Assembly: GCA_958417755.1 (NCBI GenBank)
Contig: CATZDY010000032.1
Location: 1-26,483 of the forward strand
DNA: 26,483 nt
Reading direction: 5' to 3'
Source: an uncultured Peptococcaceae bacterium
GTDB taxonomy: Bacteria; Bacillota; Desulfotomaculia; Desulfotomaculales; Desulfocucumaceae
Part shown: piece by piece, positions 9,228 through 16,339 of the stretch
Numbering within the stretch: position 1 is the stretch's first letter
How the letters are laid out: each line of letters begins with the position of its first letter
Notes under the pieces: generated by a model
The model's input: the letters and a program-made list of their open reading frames with translations, nothing else
Databases searched by the model: none
What the model was told of the DNA's origin: nothing
Program-made: the position numbers and the translations under genes

Positions 9228-9256
9228 TTGTTCATTTTGGGTAGATTTGCTATAAT
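9228..9256 (+). promoter_or_regulatory. Extended -10 promoter of the gatCAB operon
   Basis: TTGTTC (9228-9233), a 17-nt spacer and TATAAT (9251-9256) preceded by TGC, an extended -10 element. The expected transcript start is near 9262, giving a leader of about 48 nt before gatC. Confidence 0.7.
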
Positions 9257-9309
9257 AACTTGATGCAATTGCTGGAAAATCAGGAAGAATGGATGAGGAA
9301 GGTGCTGTG

Positions 9310-9591
9310 ATGTTAACCATCAAAGAAGTGGAACACGTGGCCTTATTGGCTCGTTTGGAACTGAGTGAAGAGGAAAAGAAATTATACCAAGAGCAATTGA
9401 GTGCTATTTTGGATTACGCCAAAAAATTGGACAACTTGGATACCACCAATGTGGCTCCCATGGCCCATGTATTGCCTTTGCACAATGTATTTCGGGCAGA
9501 TGTGGTGGGAGAACATATGGATCCTGAAGATGTATTGGCCAATGCGCCTGAAAAAAGTGGTCATTTCTTTAAAGTACCCAAAATTGTATAA
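9310..9591 (+). CDS. gatC: Asp-tRNA(Asn)/Glu-tRNA(Gln) amidotransferase subunit C
   Basis: 93 residues, the normal GatC size. The start MLTIKEVEHVALLARLELSE and the ending with SGHFFKVPKIV are hallmark GatC motifs. GatC is the belt that wraps around GatA and GatB and stabilises the heterotrimer. The upstream in-frame ATG at 9289 is less likely than ATG 9310, because GAGGAAGG is well spaced only for 9310 and the family normally starts there. First gene of gatCAB, 21 nt before gatA. Confidence 0.95.
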   Translation: MLTIKEVEHVALLARLELSEEEKKLYQEQLSAILDYAKKLDNLDTTNVAPMAHVLPLHNVFRADVVGEHMDPEDVLANAPEKSGHFFKVPKIV

Positions 9592-9612
9592 CCGGGTTGA
9601 GGGGAGACGATT

Positions 9613-11082
9613 TTGTTGGAATTGCATGCCATGACAGCCTGGGAATTGAACAGGTTATTGCAAAAAAAAGAAATTAGTGCTGTTGAACTTTGTCAAGTCC
9701 ATTTGGATCGTATGGATGCCTTGGAAGATACCATGCATGCCTATATCACCATGGCCAAAGAAACAGCTTTAGAACAAGCCCGCAAGGTGGATGCCAAAGT
9801 ACAACAAGGGGAATCCTTGGGGCCCTTGGCTGGTATTCCCATTGCTGTAAAGGATAACATTTGTACCAAAGACATTCGCACCACCTGTGCCTCTAAAATC
9901 TTGTATCATTTTATACCTCCTTATAACGCCACTGTGTATGAAAAGATTTTGGCTGCCAATATGGTGATGGTGGGCAAAACCAATATGGACGAATTTGCCA
10001 TGGGTTCCACCACAGAGAATTCTGGTTTTTATAACACCAATAACCCTTGGGATACCCAACGGGTTCCCGGCGGTTCCAGCGGTGGTTCAGCAGCAGCAGT
10101 AGCCGCAGGAGAAGCAACGGTAAGTTTAGGATCTGATACCGGAGGGTCCATACGTCAACCAGCTTCCCTTTGCGGGGTGGTAGGCATGAAACCTACCTAT
10201 GGCGCAGTATCCCGTTACGGGTTGGTGGCCTTTGCTTCTTCTTTGGACCAAATTGGTCCTTTGGCCCGGGATGTCAGGGATTGTACCAATTTATTGCAGG
10301 TGATTGTGGGCCATGATCCCAAGGATTCTACCTCTGCCCCCACTGGTTCTCAGGATTATGCAGCTTTTTTAAATCAGGATATCAAGGGTTTAAGAATCGG
10401 GGTGCCTAGGGAATATATGGGGGAAGGCATTGAGCCAGGCGTTCGGGCTGTGGTGGAAGAGGCCATGAAAGTATTCGCCAACCTGGGGGCTATGGTGGAA
10501 GAAACTACCCTTCCCCATGTGGACTATGCGGTGCCTTGTTACTACATCATTGCTCCGGCAGAGGCTAGTTCCAATCTTGCCCGCTATGACGGAGTACGGT
10601 ATGGCTATCGGGTAGAAAATCCCACGGATATATTGGATATGTTCGTGCGTACCCGCAGCCAAGGCTTTGGGGCAGAAGTAAAACGGAGGATTATGTTGGG
10701 CACCTATGCCTTATCTTCTGGTTATTATGATGCTTATTATCTTAAAGCATTGAAAGTGCGGGCTTTGATCAAACAAGATTTTGATCAGGCCTTTGAAAAA
10801 TTTGATGTGTTGCTATCCCCCACTTCTCCCATGCCTGCCTATGCCAAGGGAGAAAAGTTGGCTGATCCTTTGCAAATGTATTTGTCTGATATAACCACCA
10901 TTCCGGTGAATTTAGCCGGATTGCCCGGTATCTCAGTACCAGCTGGATTGTTAGGAAATCTGCCGGTGGGAATCCAACTTGTGTCCAAGCCCTTTGCAGA
11001 AGGGCAAATCATCAAAGCTGCCTATGCCTTTGAACAAAGCACAGATCATCATCAGAAAAAACCTTCACTTTCTTTTGCATAA
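9613..11082 (+). CDS. gatA: Asp-tRNA(Asn)/Glu-tRNA(Gln) amidotransferase subunit A
   Basis: 489 residues, an amidase-signature enzyme. It hydrolyses glutamine and delivers ammonia through a channel to GatB, which amidates Glu-tRNA(Gln) or Asp-tRNA(Asn). The Ser-cisSer-Lys triad is visible: Lys80 (PIAVKDN), Ser155 (GGSSGGSAAAVAAG) and Ser179 (SDTGGSIRQPA). The start is TTG at 9613, with GGGGAG 7 nt upstream; the first ATG in frame is six codons later and too far from that site. Its presence implies the organism makes at least one of Gln-tRNA or Asn-tRNA indirectly. Complete and of normal length. Confidence 0.97.
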   Translation: MLELHAMTAWELNRLLQKKEISAVELCQVHLDRMDALEDTMHAYITMAKETALEQARKVDAKVQQGESLGPLAGIPIAVKDNICTKDIRTTCASKILYHFIPPYNATVYEKILAANMVMVGKTNMDEFAMGSTTENSGFYNTNNPWDTQRVPGGSSGGSAAAVAAGEATVSLGSDTGGSIRQPASLCGVVGMKPTYGAVSRYGLVAFASSLDQIGPLARDVRDCTNLLQVIVGHDPKDSTSAPTGSQDYAAFLNQDIKGLRIGVPREYMGEGIEPGVRAVVEEAMKVFANLGAMVEETTLPHVDYAVPCYYIIAPAEASSNLARYDGVRYGYRVENPTDILDMFVRTRSQGFGAEVKRRIMLGTYALSSGYYDAYYLKALKVRALIKQDFDQAFEKFDVLLSPTSPMPAYAKGEKLADPLQMYLSDITTIPVNLAGLPGISVPAGLLGNLPVGIQLVSKPFAEGQIIKAAYAFEQSTDHHQKKPSLSFA

Positions 11083-11143
11083 TCATTGACGCTTAAGCGT
11101 TTGAATCGATTGCCTTATGAAGTGTTTTTGGGAGGGCTGGAAA

Positions 11144-12583
11144 TTGACTCAATATGAAACAGTGATAGGGTTGGAAGTCCATGTGGAGCTGAAGACCAAA
11201 ACAAAAATCTTCTGCCATTCCACCACAGCCTTTGGAGGAGATCCCAATAGCCACGTTTGTCCTGTCTGCTTGGGGTTGCCCGGGGTACTGCCAGTGCTAA
11301 ATGAAGAAGTTCTTCTATATGCCATTCGGGCTGGCTTGGCTTTAAATTGTGAAATCGCCCGGTTTTCTAAATTTGATCGGAAAAATTATTATTATCCGGA
11401 TCAATCCAAGAATTATCAAATCTCACAATATGATTTGCCCATTGCAGAACACGGGTATTTGGATATTGAAGTGGATGGAGAAACCAAACGAATCGGGATT
11501 ACCCGGGCTCATATGGAGGAAGACGCGGGAAAATTGGTGCACCAAGGGACCATATCATCCAGTCCCTATTCTTTGGTGGATTATAACCGCATTGGGGTAC
11601 CTTTGATTGAAATTGTTTCCGAACCAGATATGCGTACCCCAGAGGAAGCCAAAGCGTATATGGAAAAATTGCGTTCCATCATTCAATATACCGGGGTATC
11701 GGATTGCAAAATGGAAGAAGGTTCTTTGCGTTGTGATGCCAACATATCGGTACGTCCTATGGGTGAAACCACCTTGGGCACAAAAACGGAGATCAAAAAC
11801 TTAAATTCCTTTAAAGCGTTACAAAGGGCCTTATCCTATGAGATTGAAAGACAAATCGAGGTATTGGAAGAGGGAGGCAGAATCATCCAGGAAACCCGCA
11901 CTTGGGATGATAACAAAGGCATTACCTTGTCCATGCGCAGCAAGGAAGATGCCCATGATTATCGCTATTTTCCTGATCCTGATTTGGTACCAGTGATCAT
12001 TGAGGAAAGCCTCATTGACGACATTCGCCGCACTTTGCCGGAATTGCCGGATCAAAGAAAAAAACGCTATGTGCAAGACATGGGGTTATCTGATTATGAT
12101 GCAGGCATCCTGACTGCCACCAAAGAAATGGCTGACTATTTTGAAGCCTGTTTGGCCCAGTATCCCAATGCCAAAGTGGTGACCAATTGGATGATGGGAG
12201 ATTTGTCCCGATTGCTCAATGGCAATAACTTGGATATTGTAGATTGTCAAATTACCCCTAAGCAATTGGCAGCTTTATTAAAGCTCATAGAAGATGGTAC
12301 CATTAGTGGTAAAATCGCCAAAACTGTTTTTGAAGACATGTTTGCCACAGGCAAGGAACCAAAGGATATTGTCAAGGAAAAGGGGTTAACCCAAATTTCC
12401 AATGAAGATGAAATCGCTGCTTTGGTGGAGCAAATTATTGCCAACAATCCTAAAGTGGTGGAAGACTATCGTTCCGGAAAGGGCAAAGCCGTGGGATTCT
12501 TGGTGGGACAAGTAATGAAAGCCACCAAAGGAAAAGCCAATCCTGAAATGGTGAATAAATTGTTACAGGAAAAATTGTCCTAG
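11144..12583 (+). CDS. gatB: Asp-tRNA(Asn)/Glu-tRNA(Gln) amidotransferase subunit B
   Basis: 479 residues, the usual GatB length. This subunit binds the misacylated tRNA, activates its side chain with ATP and uses ammonia from GatA. The N-terminal cradle domain starts YETVIGLEVHVELKTKTKIF and carries the family Cys pattern FCHS...CPVCLGLPG. The helical/YqeY-like tail ends with VGFLVGQVMKATKGKANPE. The frame is open from ATG 11117, but TTG 11144 is the likelier start: GGGAGG ends 8 nt before it and the conserved GatB N-terminus begins there. A 12-base palindrome (11089-11100) lies in the short gatA-gatB gap. Confidence 0.97.
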   Translation: MTQYETVIGLEVHVELKTKTKIFCHSTTAFGGDPNSHVCPVCLGLPGVLPVLNEEVLLYAIRAGLALNCEIARFSKFDRKNYYYPDQSKNYQISQYDLPIAEHGYLDIEVDGETKRIGITRAHMEEDAGKLVHQGTISSSPYSLVDYNRIGVPLIEIVSEPDMRTPEEAKAYMEKLRSIIQYTGVSDCKMEEGSLRCDANISVRPMGETTLGTKTEIKNLNSFKALQRALSYEIERQIEVLEEGGRIIQETRTWDDNKGITLSMRSKEDAHDYRYFPDPDLVPVIIEESLIDDIRRTLPELPDQRKKRYVQDMGLSDYDAGILTATKEMADYFEACLAQYPNAKVVTNWMMGDLSRLLNGNNLDIVDCQITPKQLAALLKLIEDGTISGKIAKTVFEDMFATGKEPKDIVKEKGLTQISNEDEIAALVEQIIANNPKVVEDYRSGKGKAVGFLVGQVMKATKGKANPEMVNKLLQEKLS

Positions 12584-12612
12584 GATTTGTAGGCAAGGCA
12601 GAAGGATAAGAA

Positions 12613-12626
12613 TGCATAATTATGCA
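12613..12626. promoter_or_regulatory. Perfect 14-bp palindrome, candidate regulator site
   Basis: TGCATAATTATGCA is a perfect palindrome 30 nt after gatB. Its left half recurs at 12731-12739 within an imperfect palindrome (TGCATAA-TT-TTATGAA). The two copies flank the candidate promoter at 12696-12727. The layout and the TGNAT-AT-rich-ATNCA form resemble ArgR-type boxes. That assignment is only a guess. Confidence 0.4.
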
Positions 12627-12695
12627 AAATAGGTTGAACAGGAAATTCCAATTTAATCTTTAAGATATAAAATTATCGAGAAAATGCTTTTTATA

Positions 12696-12727
12696 TTGAC
12701 CAAATGGGTCATACTGTAAAATATAAT
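12696..12727 (+). promoter_or_regulatory. Candidate promoter of the citrate/2-oxoglutarate gene cluster
   Basis: TTGACC (12696-12701) and TATAAT (12722-12727) are each good hexamers, but the 20-nt gap is longer than the usual 16-18. An inverted repeat TGACC-N5-GGTCA (12697-12711) overlaps the -35 box and could be an operator or activator site. If correct, the transcript starts near 12733 and has a leader of about 325 nt. Confidence 0.4.
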
Positions 12728-12787
12728 CTATGCATAATTTTATGAATAAAATCCTTTCCATTTGTTCCTTATTTGTGTTATGATACC

Positions 12788-12989
12788 TTCATGCCCTTTG
12801 TTTTTCATCAAAAATAAAGGGCATGAAAAGGCAAATAGAAAAGAAAAAGATTTGCCTATATCATCTTTACTTGAGGCAATATCGCCTTGTTTATAAGGAA
12901 AATCATTTGGTAGTTTCTTTATAAACAAGGTGGATACGGTTTCCAAAGTAAGGTCTTTTTTCGTTGATTATTATAAAAGGATAATCAAC
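12788..12989 (+). ncRNA. Structured 5' leader with three strong hairpins, unassigned cis-regulatory RNA candidate
   Basis: Hairpin 1: 12788-12805 pairs with 12810-12827, 18 bp including one G-U, around a 4-nt loop. Hairpin 2: 12882-12901 pairs with 12914-12933, 20 bp with a few G-U pairs, around a 12-nt loop. Hairpin 3: 12963-12971 pairs with 12981-12989, 9 bp. None is followed directly by a T tract, although TTTTTT lies at 12956-12961 between hairpins 2 and 3. I see no T-box consensus and recognise no known riboswitch. The position in the leader of the following biosynthetic genes suggests a regulatory role; stable spacer structure is the alternative. Confidence 0.4.
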
Positions 12990-13057
12990 CGAAGGCAGCA
13001 AGGGAAAATCCTTTGTGATGCTCATAATATTCCCAAGAAAGGGTAGGAAAGGATGAA

Positions 13058-14230
13058 ATGGTTATGGGTGATGAAAAGAAAGCGTATCCCACAATTGAAC
13101 AAAAGGAACTTTTTATTGTGGATACCACATTGCGAGACGGTGAACAAACAGCAGGCGTAGTTTTTGCCAATCGGGAGAAAATTAGAATCGCCAAATTTTT
13201 GGATGAATTGGGTGTTCACCAAATAGAAGCTGGCATTCCAGTGATGGGCGGAGATGAAAAAGAGGCTATCAGCGCCATATGCAAAGCAGGATTAAAAGCC
13301 AGCATCATGGGCTGGAATCGTCCGGTTATCAAAGATATTGAAGAATCTTTAACTTGTGGCCTGGATGCCCTGGCCATTTCTATTTCCACATCAGATATTC
13401 ACATTCAATATAAGCTAAAAACCACCCGGGAATGGGTGTTGGAGCAAATGGTGAAAGCCGTAGTTTTTGCCAAAAAAGAAGGGCTCTACGTTTCCGTTAA
13501 TGCAGAGGATGCTTCCCGCAGTGATATGGATTTCTTGGTGCAATATGCCAAGGCAGCCAAAGAAGCTGGGGCTGATCGCTTGCGGTATTGTGATACAGTG
13601 GGGATTTTGGAACCATTCACCACTTACCACAACATCAAAACCATCAAAGAACAAGTGGACATTGATATTGAAATGCACACCCACAATGACTTTGGCATGG
13701 CCACAGCCAATGCTTTGGCCGGGGTAGCAGCTGGCGCCAATTGGATTGGGGTAACGGTCATGGGATTGGGTGAAAGAGCAGGAAATGCTGCTTTGGAAGA
13801 AGTGGTCATGGCCTTAAAGCATTTGTATCATATTGACTTAGGGTTTAAAACAGAAATGTTCCGGGAAGTGGCGGAATATGTATCCCGGGCTTCGGGCCGG
13901 GAATTGCCAGCCTGGAAAGCCATTGTGGGCTCCAATATGTTTGCCCATGAATCTGGGATTCATGCGGATGGGGCTTTGAAAAACCCCAAAACCTATGAGC
14001 CTTTTACCCCGGAAGAAGTGGGTCTGCAGCGTCAAATTATGGTGGGTAAGCATTCGGGCACAGCAGCTTTAAAAGCAAAATTTGCAGAATATGGCATCCT
14101 TTTGAGTGATCACAAGGCAGCGGAACTGATTCCCCGGATTCGTTCCTATTGTGTTTCCTTAAAACGGCCGCTGTTTGATAAAGAACTGGTTTATTTATAC
14201 GAAGATTACTTTGGCAAGCCTAAGGTATGA
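13058..14230 (+). CDS. NifV-like DRE-TIM enzyme: Re-citrate synthase or homocitrate synthase
   Basis: 390 residues of the isopropylmalate/homocitrate synthase family, which condenses acetyl-CoA with a 2-oxo acid. Seen: VDTTLRDGEQTAGVVFAN with Arg26-Asp27 of the DRE motif, metal-ligand His207 and His209 in MHTHNDFGMATANALAG, and GLGERAGNAALEEVVMAL. The C-terminal LeuA leucine-feedback domain is missing, so it is not a typical 2-isopropylmalate synthase. Re-citrate synthase of Clostridium kluyveri belongs to this family. Downstream genes for an aconitase-type dehydratase and an isocitrate-type dehydrogenase favour citrate as product, giving 2-oxoglutarate and glutamate. Homocitrate synthase is the alternative. 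Start ATG 13058 or 13064: GGAAAGGA is close to the first and better spaced for the second. Confidence 0.85.
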   Translation: MVMGDEKKAYPTIEQKELFIVDTTLRDGEQTAGVVFANREKIRIAKFLDELGVHQIEAGIPVMGGDEKEAISAICKAGLKASIMGWNRPVIKDIEESLTCGLDALAISISTSDIHIQYKLKTTREWVLEQMVKAVVFAKKEGLYVSVNAEDASRSDMDFLVQYAKAAKEAGADRLRYCDTVGILEPFTTYHNIKTIKEQVDIDIEMHTHNDFGMATANALAGVAAGANWIGVTVMGLGERAGNAALEEVVMALKHLYHIDLGFKTEMFREVAEYVSRASGRELPAWKAIVGSNMFAHESGIHADGALKNPKTYEPFTPEEVGLQRQIMVGKHSGTAALKAKFAEYGILLSDHKAAELIPRIRSYCVSLKRPLFDKELVYLYEDYFGKPKV

Positions 14231-14319
14231 GTTAGAAATAAGCGAAAAAAGCAGGAATTTGACCCGACAATAGCAAAAAAAGAACAATACTATTCTACAA
14301 GAAGAGAGAAGGGATAAAT

Positions 14320-15576
14320 TTGGGCCAAACAATCATTGAAAAAATACTTTCAGCTCATAGCGGTCAAAAAGCCCATGCCAATGAAATTGTAGTGGCAGAG
14401 GTTGATTTCGTGATGGGCCAAGACGGTACTTCTCCTTTGGCCATCAAAGCTTTTGAAAATATGAATGGCAAAGATGTATTTGACACCAAAAAAGTGGCCT
14501 TTGTCATTGACCATAGTTCCCCCAGTCCGTTGGAAGGGGTTTCAGCTTTGCATAAATTGATGCGGGAATTTTCCCAGGCCAAAGGATTTCGCCTTTTTGA
14601 TATTGGAGAAGGGGTTTGTCATCAGCTGATTCCGGAAAGTGGTAAAGTGGGGCCTGGCTCTTTGGTCATAGGAGCAGATTCCCATACTTGTACCTATGGA
14701 GCTTTGAACGCCTTTTCCACAGGGGTTGGTTCCACAGATTTAGCTGGTGGATTGATTTCTGGTAAAATGTGGTTTAAAGTACCTGAAACCATTCAATTCG
14801 TTTGTCAAGGGGTATTGCCCAAAGGGGTGTATGCCAAGGACTTGATTTTATATCTCATTGGTGATGTGACGGCGGACGGGGCCACCTATATGTCCACAGA
14901 GTTTGTCGGACCAGCCATTTCAGCTTTGTCCATGGAAGGCCGTTTTACCATGTCCAACATGGCCATTGAAATGGGAGCAAAAGCAGGCATCATGGAAGCA
15001 GATGACAAAACCATGGCTTGGCTGGCTCAGCATACCCAAAACACGTTCCAACCTGTAAAAGCAGATGCAGATGCCACCTATGCGGCAGTAAAGGAATATG
15101 ATGTATCTAACTTGGAACCCCAAGTGGCCAAACCCCATCGGGTGGATAATGTTTGCCCTGTGGGAGAGGTAGCCGGAACCCCTATCCAGCAAGCTTTTAT
15201 TGGTACATGTACCAATGGTAGACTGGAAGATTTGCGCATAGCAGCTTCCATCTTGGAAGGCAAGAAAATTGCTCCGGATGTACGGTTCATTGTGGCCCCG
15301 GCATCTAAAAAGATTTACATTGAGGCCATGCGAGATGGTACTTTAGAAAAATTAGTCACCGCTGGTGCTGCGGTGGTGACCCCAGGCTGCGGTCCCTGTG
15401 TGGGAACCCACAATGGGGTACCTTCGGATGGAGAAAATGTGATTTCCACAGCCAATCGTAACTTCAAAGGCCGGATGGGCAATGGCAATGCCTTCATTTA
15501 TTTGGCCTCACCAGCCACTGTGGCAGCCTCAGCTTTGACCGGAAAAATCACGGATCCCAGAGAATTTTTGGCATAA
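14320..15576 (+). CDS. LeuC-like aconitase/homoaconitase/isopropylmalate dehydratase large subunit
   Basis: 418 residues, the normal size for the two-subunit LeuC/HacA branch and shorter than single-chain aconitase. Fe-S ligands are visible: Cys297 in GTCTNGR, and Cys357 and Cys360 in GCGPCVG. The GADSHTCTYGALNAF motif is also a family hallmark. It should isomerise a 2-hydroxy to a 3-hydroxy tricarboxylate by dehydration and rehydration. Given its neighbours, citrate to isocitrate is most likely here; isopropylmalate or homocitrate are alternatives. The start is TTG 14320, with GAGAAGGG about 7 nt upstream. It sits 89 nt after the synthase gene and before its small subunit. Substrate confidence is much lower than family confidence. 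Confidence 0.9.
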   Translation: MGQTIIEKILSAHSGQKAHANEIVVAEVDFVMGQDGTSPLAIKAFENMNGKDVFDTKKVAFVIDHSSPSPLEGVSALHKLMREFSQAKGFRLFDIGEGVCHQLIPESGKVGPGSLVIGADSHTCTYGALNAFSTGVGSTDLAGGLISGKMWFKVPETIQFVCQGVLPKGVYAKDLILYLIGDVTADGATYMSTEFVGPAISALSMEGRFTMSNMAIEMGAKAGIMEADDKTMAWLAQHTQNTFQPVKADADATYAAVKEYDVSNLEPQVAKPHRVDNVCPVGEVAGTPIQQAFIGTCTNGRLEDLRIAASILEGKKIAPDVRFIVAPASKKIYIEAMRDGTLEKLVTAGAAVVTPGCGPCVGTHNGVPSDGENVISTANRNFKGRMGNGNAFIYLASPATVAASALTGKITDPREFLA

Positions 15577-15680
15577 AGTAAAGGATTGACTTTTAGCAAG
15601 GCTGTCAAAGGCAAAGAAAAAAGGCTTGGCAGCAAACCATTGACCTGGTATTTGATTTTATTTGAAAGTGGGGGTTAGGA

Positions 15681-16181
15681 TTGCGATTTGAAGGAAAAAC
15701 ACATAAATTCGGCAATGATGTGAATACAGATTACATTATTTCAGGAAAATATAAATTTAAGACCTTGGATATGAAAGAATTGGCCAAACATGTGATGGAG
15801 GATTTGGATCCAGATTTTTATCAAAAGGTAACGCCCGGGGATTTCATTGTGGCTGGTACTAATTTTGGATGCGGCTCTTCCCGGGAACAGGCTCCTTTGG
15901 CCATTAAAAATGCCAATATTAGCGCTGTACTGGCCAAATCCTTTGCCCGGATATTTTATCGCAATGCCATTAATACCGGTCTACCGGTGGTGGAATGTGA
16001 TACGGATCAAATTGAGCCCGGGGATGAAATTGTGGTGGATTTGTCCGGCGGCGTGATTCAAAACAAAACAAAGGGCCTTGATATTCCCATCAAGCCATTG
16101 CCACCGGTTATGATAAAAATTCTCAATGATGGTGGCTTGGCTGATCATTTTAAAAAATATGGCGGATTTCATTTTGCTTGA
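15681..16181 (+). CDS. LeuD-like small subunit of the aconitase-type dehydratase
   Basis: 166 residues, the swivel-domain subunit pairing with the preceding LeuC-like protein. Family signatures are DVNTDYIISGKY near the start and NFGCGSSREQAPLAIK (Ser66-Ser67-Arg68), which binds substrate carboxylate. The loop after DYIISGK reads Tyr24-Lys25-Phe26-Lys27, where archaeal homoaconitases carry YLRT and isopropylmalate isomerases carry other residues. This suggests a different substrate, perhaps citrate. The start is TTG at 15681, with a G-rich stretch (GGGGG) about 7 nt upstream. A gap of 104 nt follows the large subunit gene. Confidence 0.9.
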   Translation: MRFEGKTHKFGNDVNTDYIISGKYKFKTLDMKELAKHVMEDLDPDFYQKVTPGDFIVAGTNFGCGSSREQAPLAIKNANISAVLAKSFARIFYRNAINTGLPVVECDTDQIEPGDEIVVDLSGGVIQNKTKGLDIPIKPLPPVMIKILNDGGLADHFKKYGGFHFA

Positions 16182-16223
16182 ACCCCAAATTTCTACATGG
16201 TCAGCCATATAGAGGAGACAGTC

Positions 16224-16286
16224 ATGGGCAGGGCGGTTGTCGTGCAGGCACGCCCTGCGTCTTTTTATGCAAAAGGCTTTTCATGA
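16224..16286 (+). CDS. Possible 20-residue leader peptide reading through a terminator
   Basis: ATG at 16224 is preceded by GAGGAG at ideal 6-nt spacing. The frame gives MGRAVVVQARPASFYAKGFS and stops at TGA 16284-16286. The intrinsic terminator hairpin (16228-16258 plus T run) lies wholly inside it. A ribosome translating this frame would melt the hairpin, so it could couple translation to expression of the next gene. It could also be chance. No homologue is known to me. Confidence 0.35.
   Translation: MGRAVVVQARPASFYAKGFS
16228..16267 (+). terminator. Intrinsic terminator inside the operon, before the dehydrogenase gene
   Basis: Perfect GC-rich 8-bp stem GCAGGGCG/CGCCCTGC (16228-16235 with 16251-16258) with a 15-nt loop, followed by GTCTTTTTA. 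It lies between the LeuD-like gene and the dehydrogenase gene, 73 nt before the latter's start. It may attenuate or split the operon. Confidence 0.7.
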
Positions 16287-16339
16287 AACTAAGATTATTG
16301 GTAGCAAACAGGGTTGTAGAATAAACAGGAGGAATGAAT

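Noticed and set aside
12823..12924. 33-codon open frame in the structured leader (MKRQIEKKK start), considered as a leader peptide.
   Set aside because: Its ATG lies inside the 3' arm of the 18-bp hairpin and has only a GGG one base upstream. The stop falls in the second hairpin and there is no enrichment of regulatory codons.
12740..12946. Minus-strand 68-codon frame in the gap after gatB.
   Set aside because: It starts at TTG without a ribosome binding site and runs through both arms of strong hairpins; composition fits chance.
13058..14230. Annotation as 2-isopropylmalate synthase (leuA).
   Set aside because: The protein ends at 390 residues without the regulatory LeuA dimer domain, and the TLRDGEQTAGVVF-type start is NifV-like.
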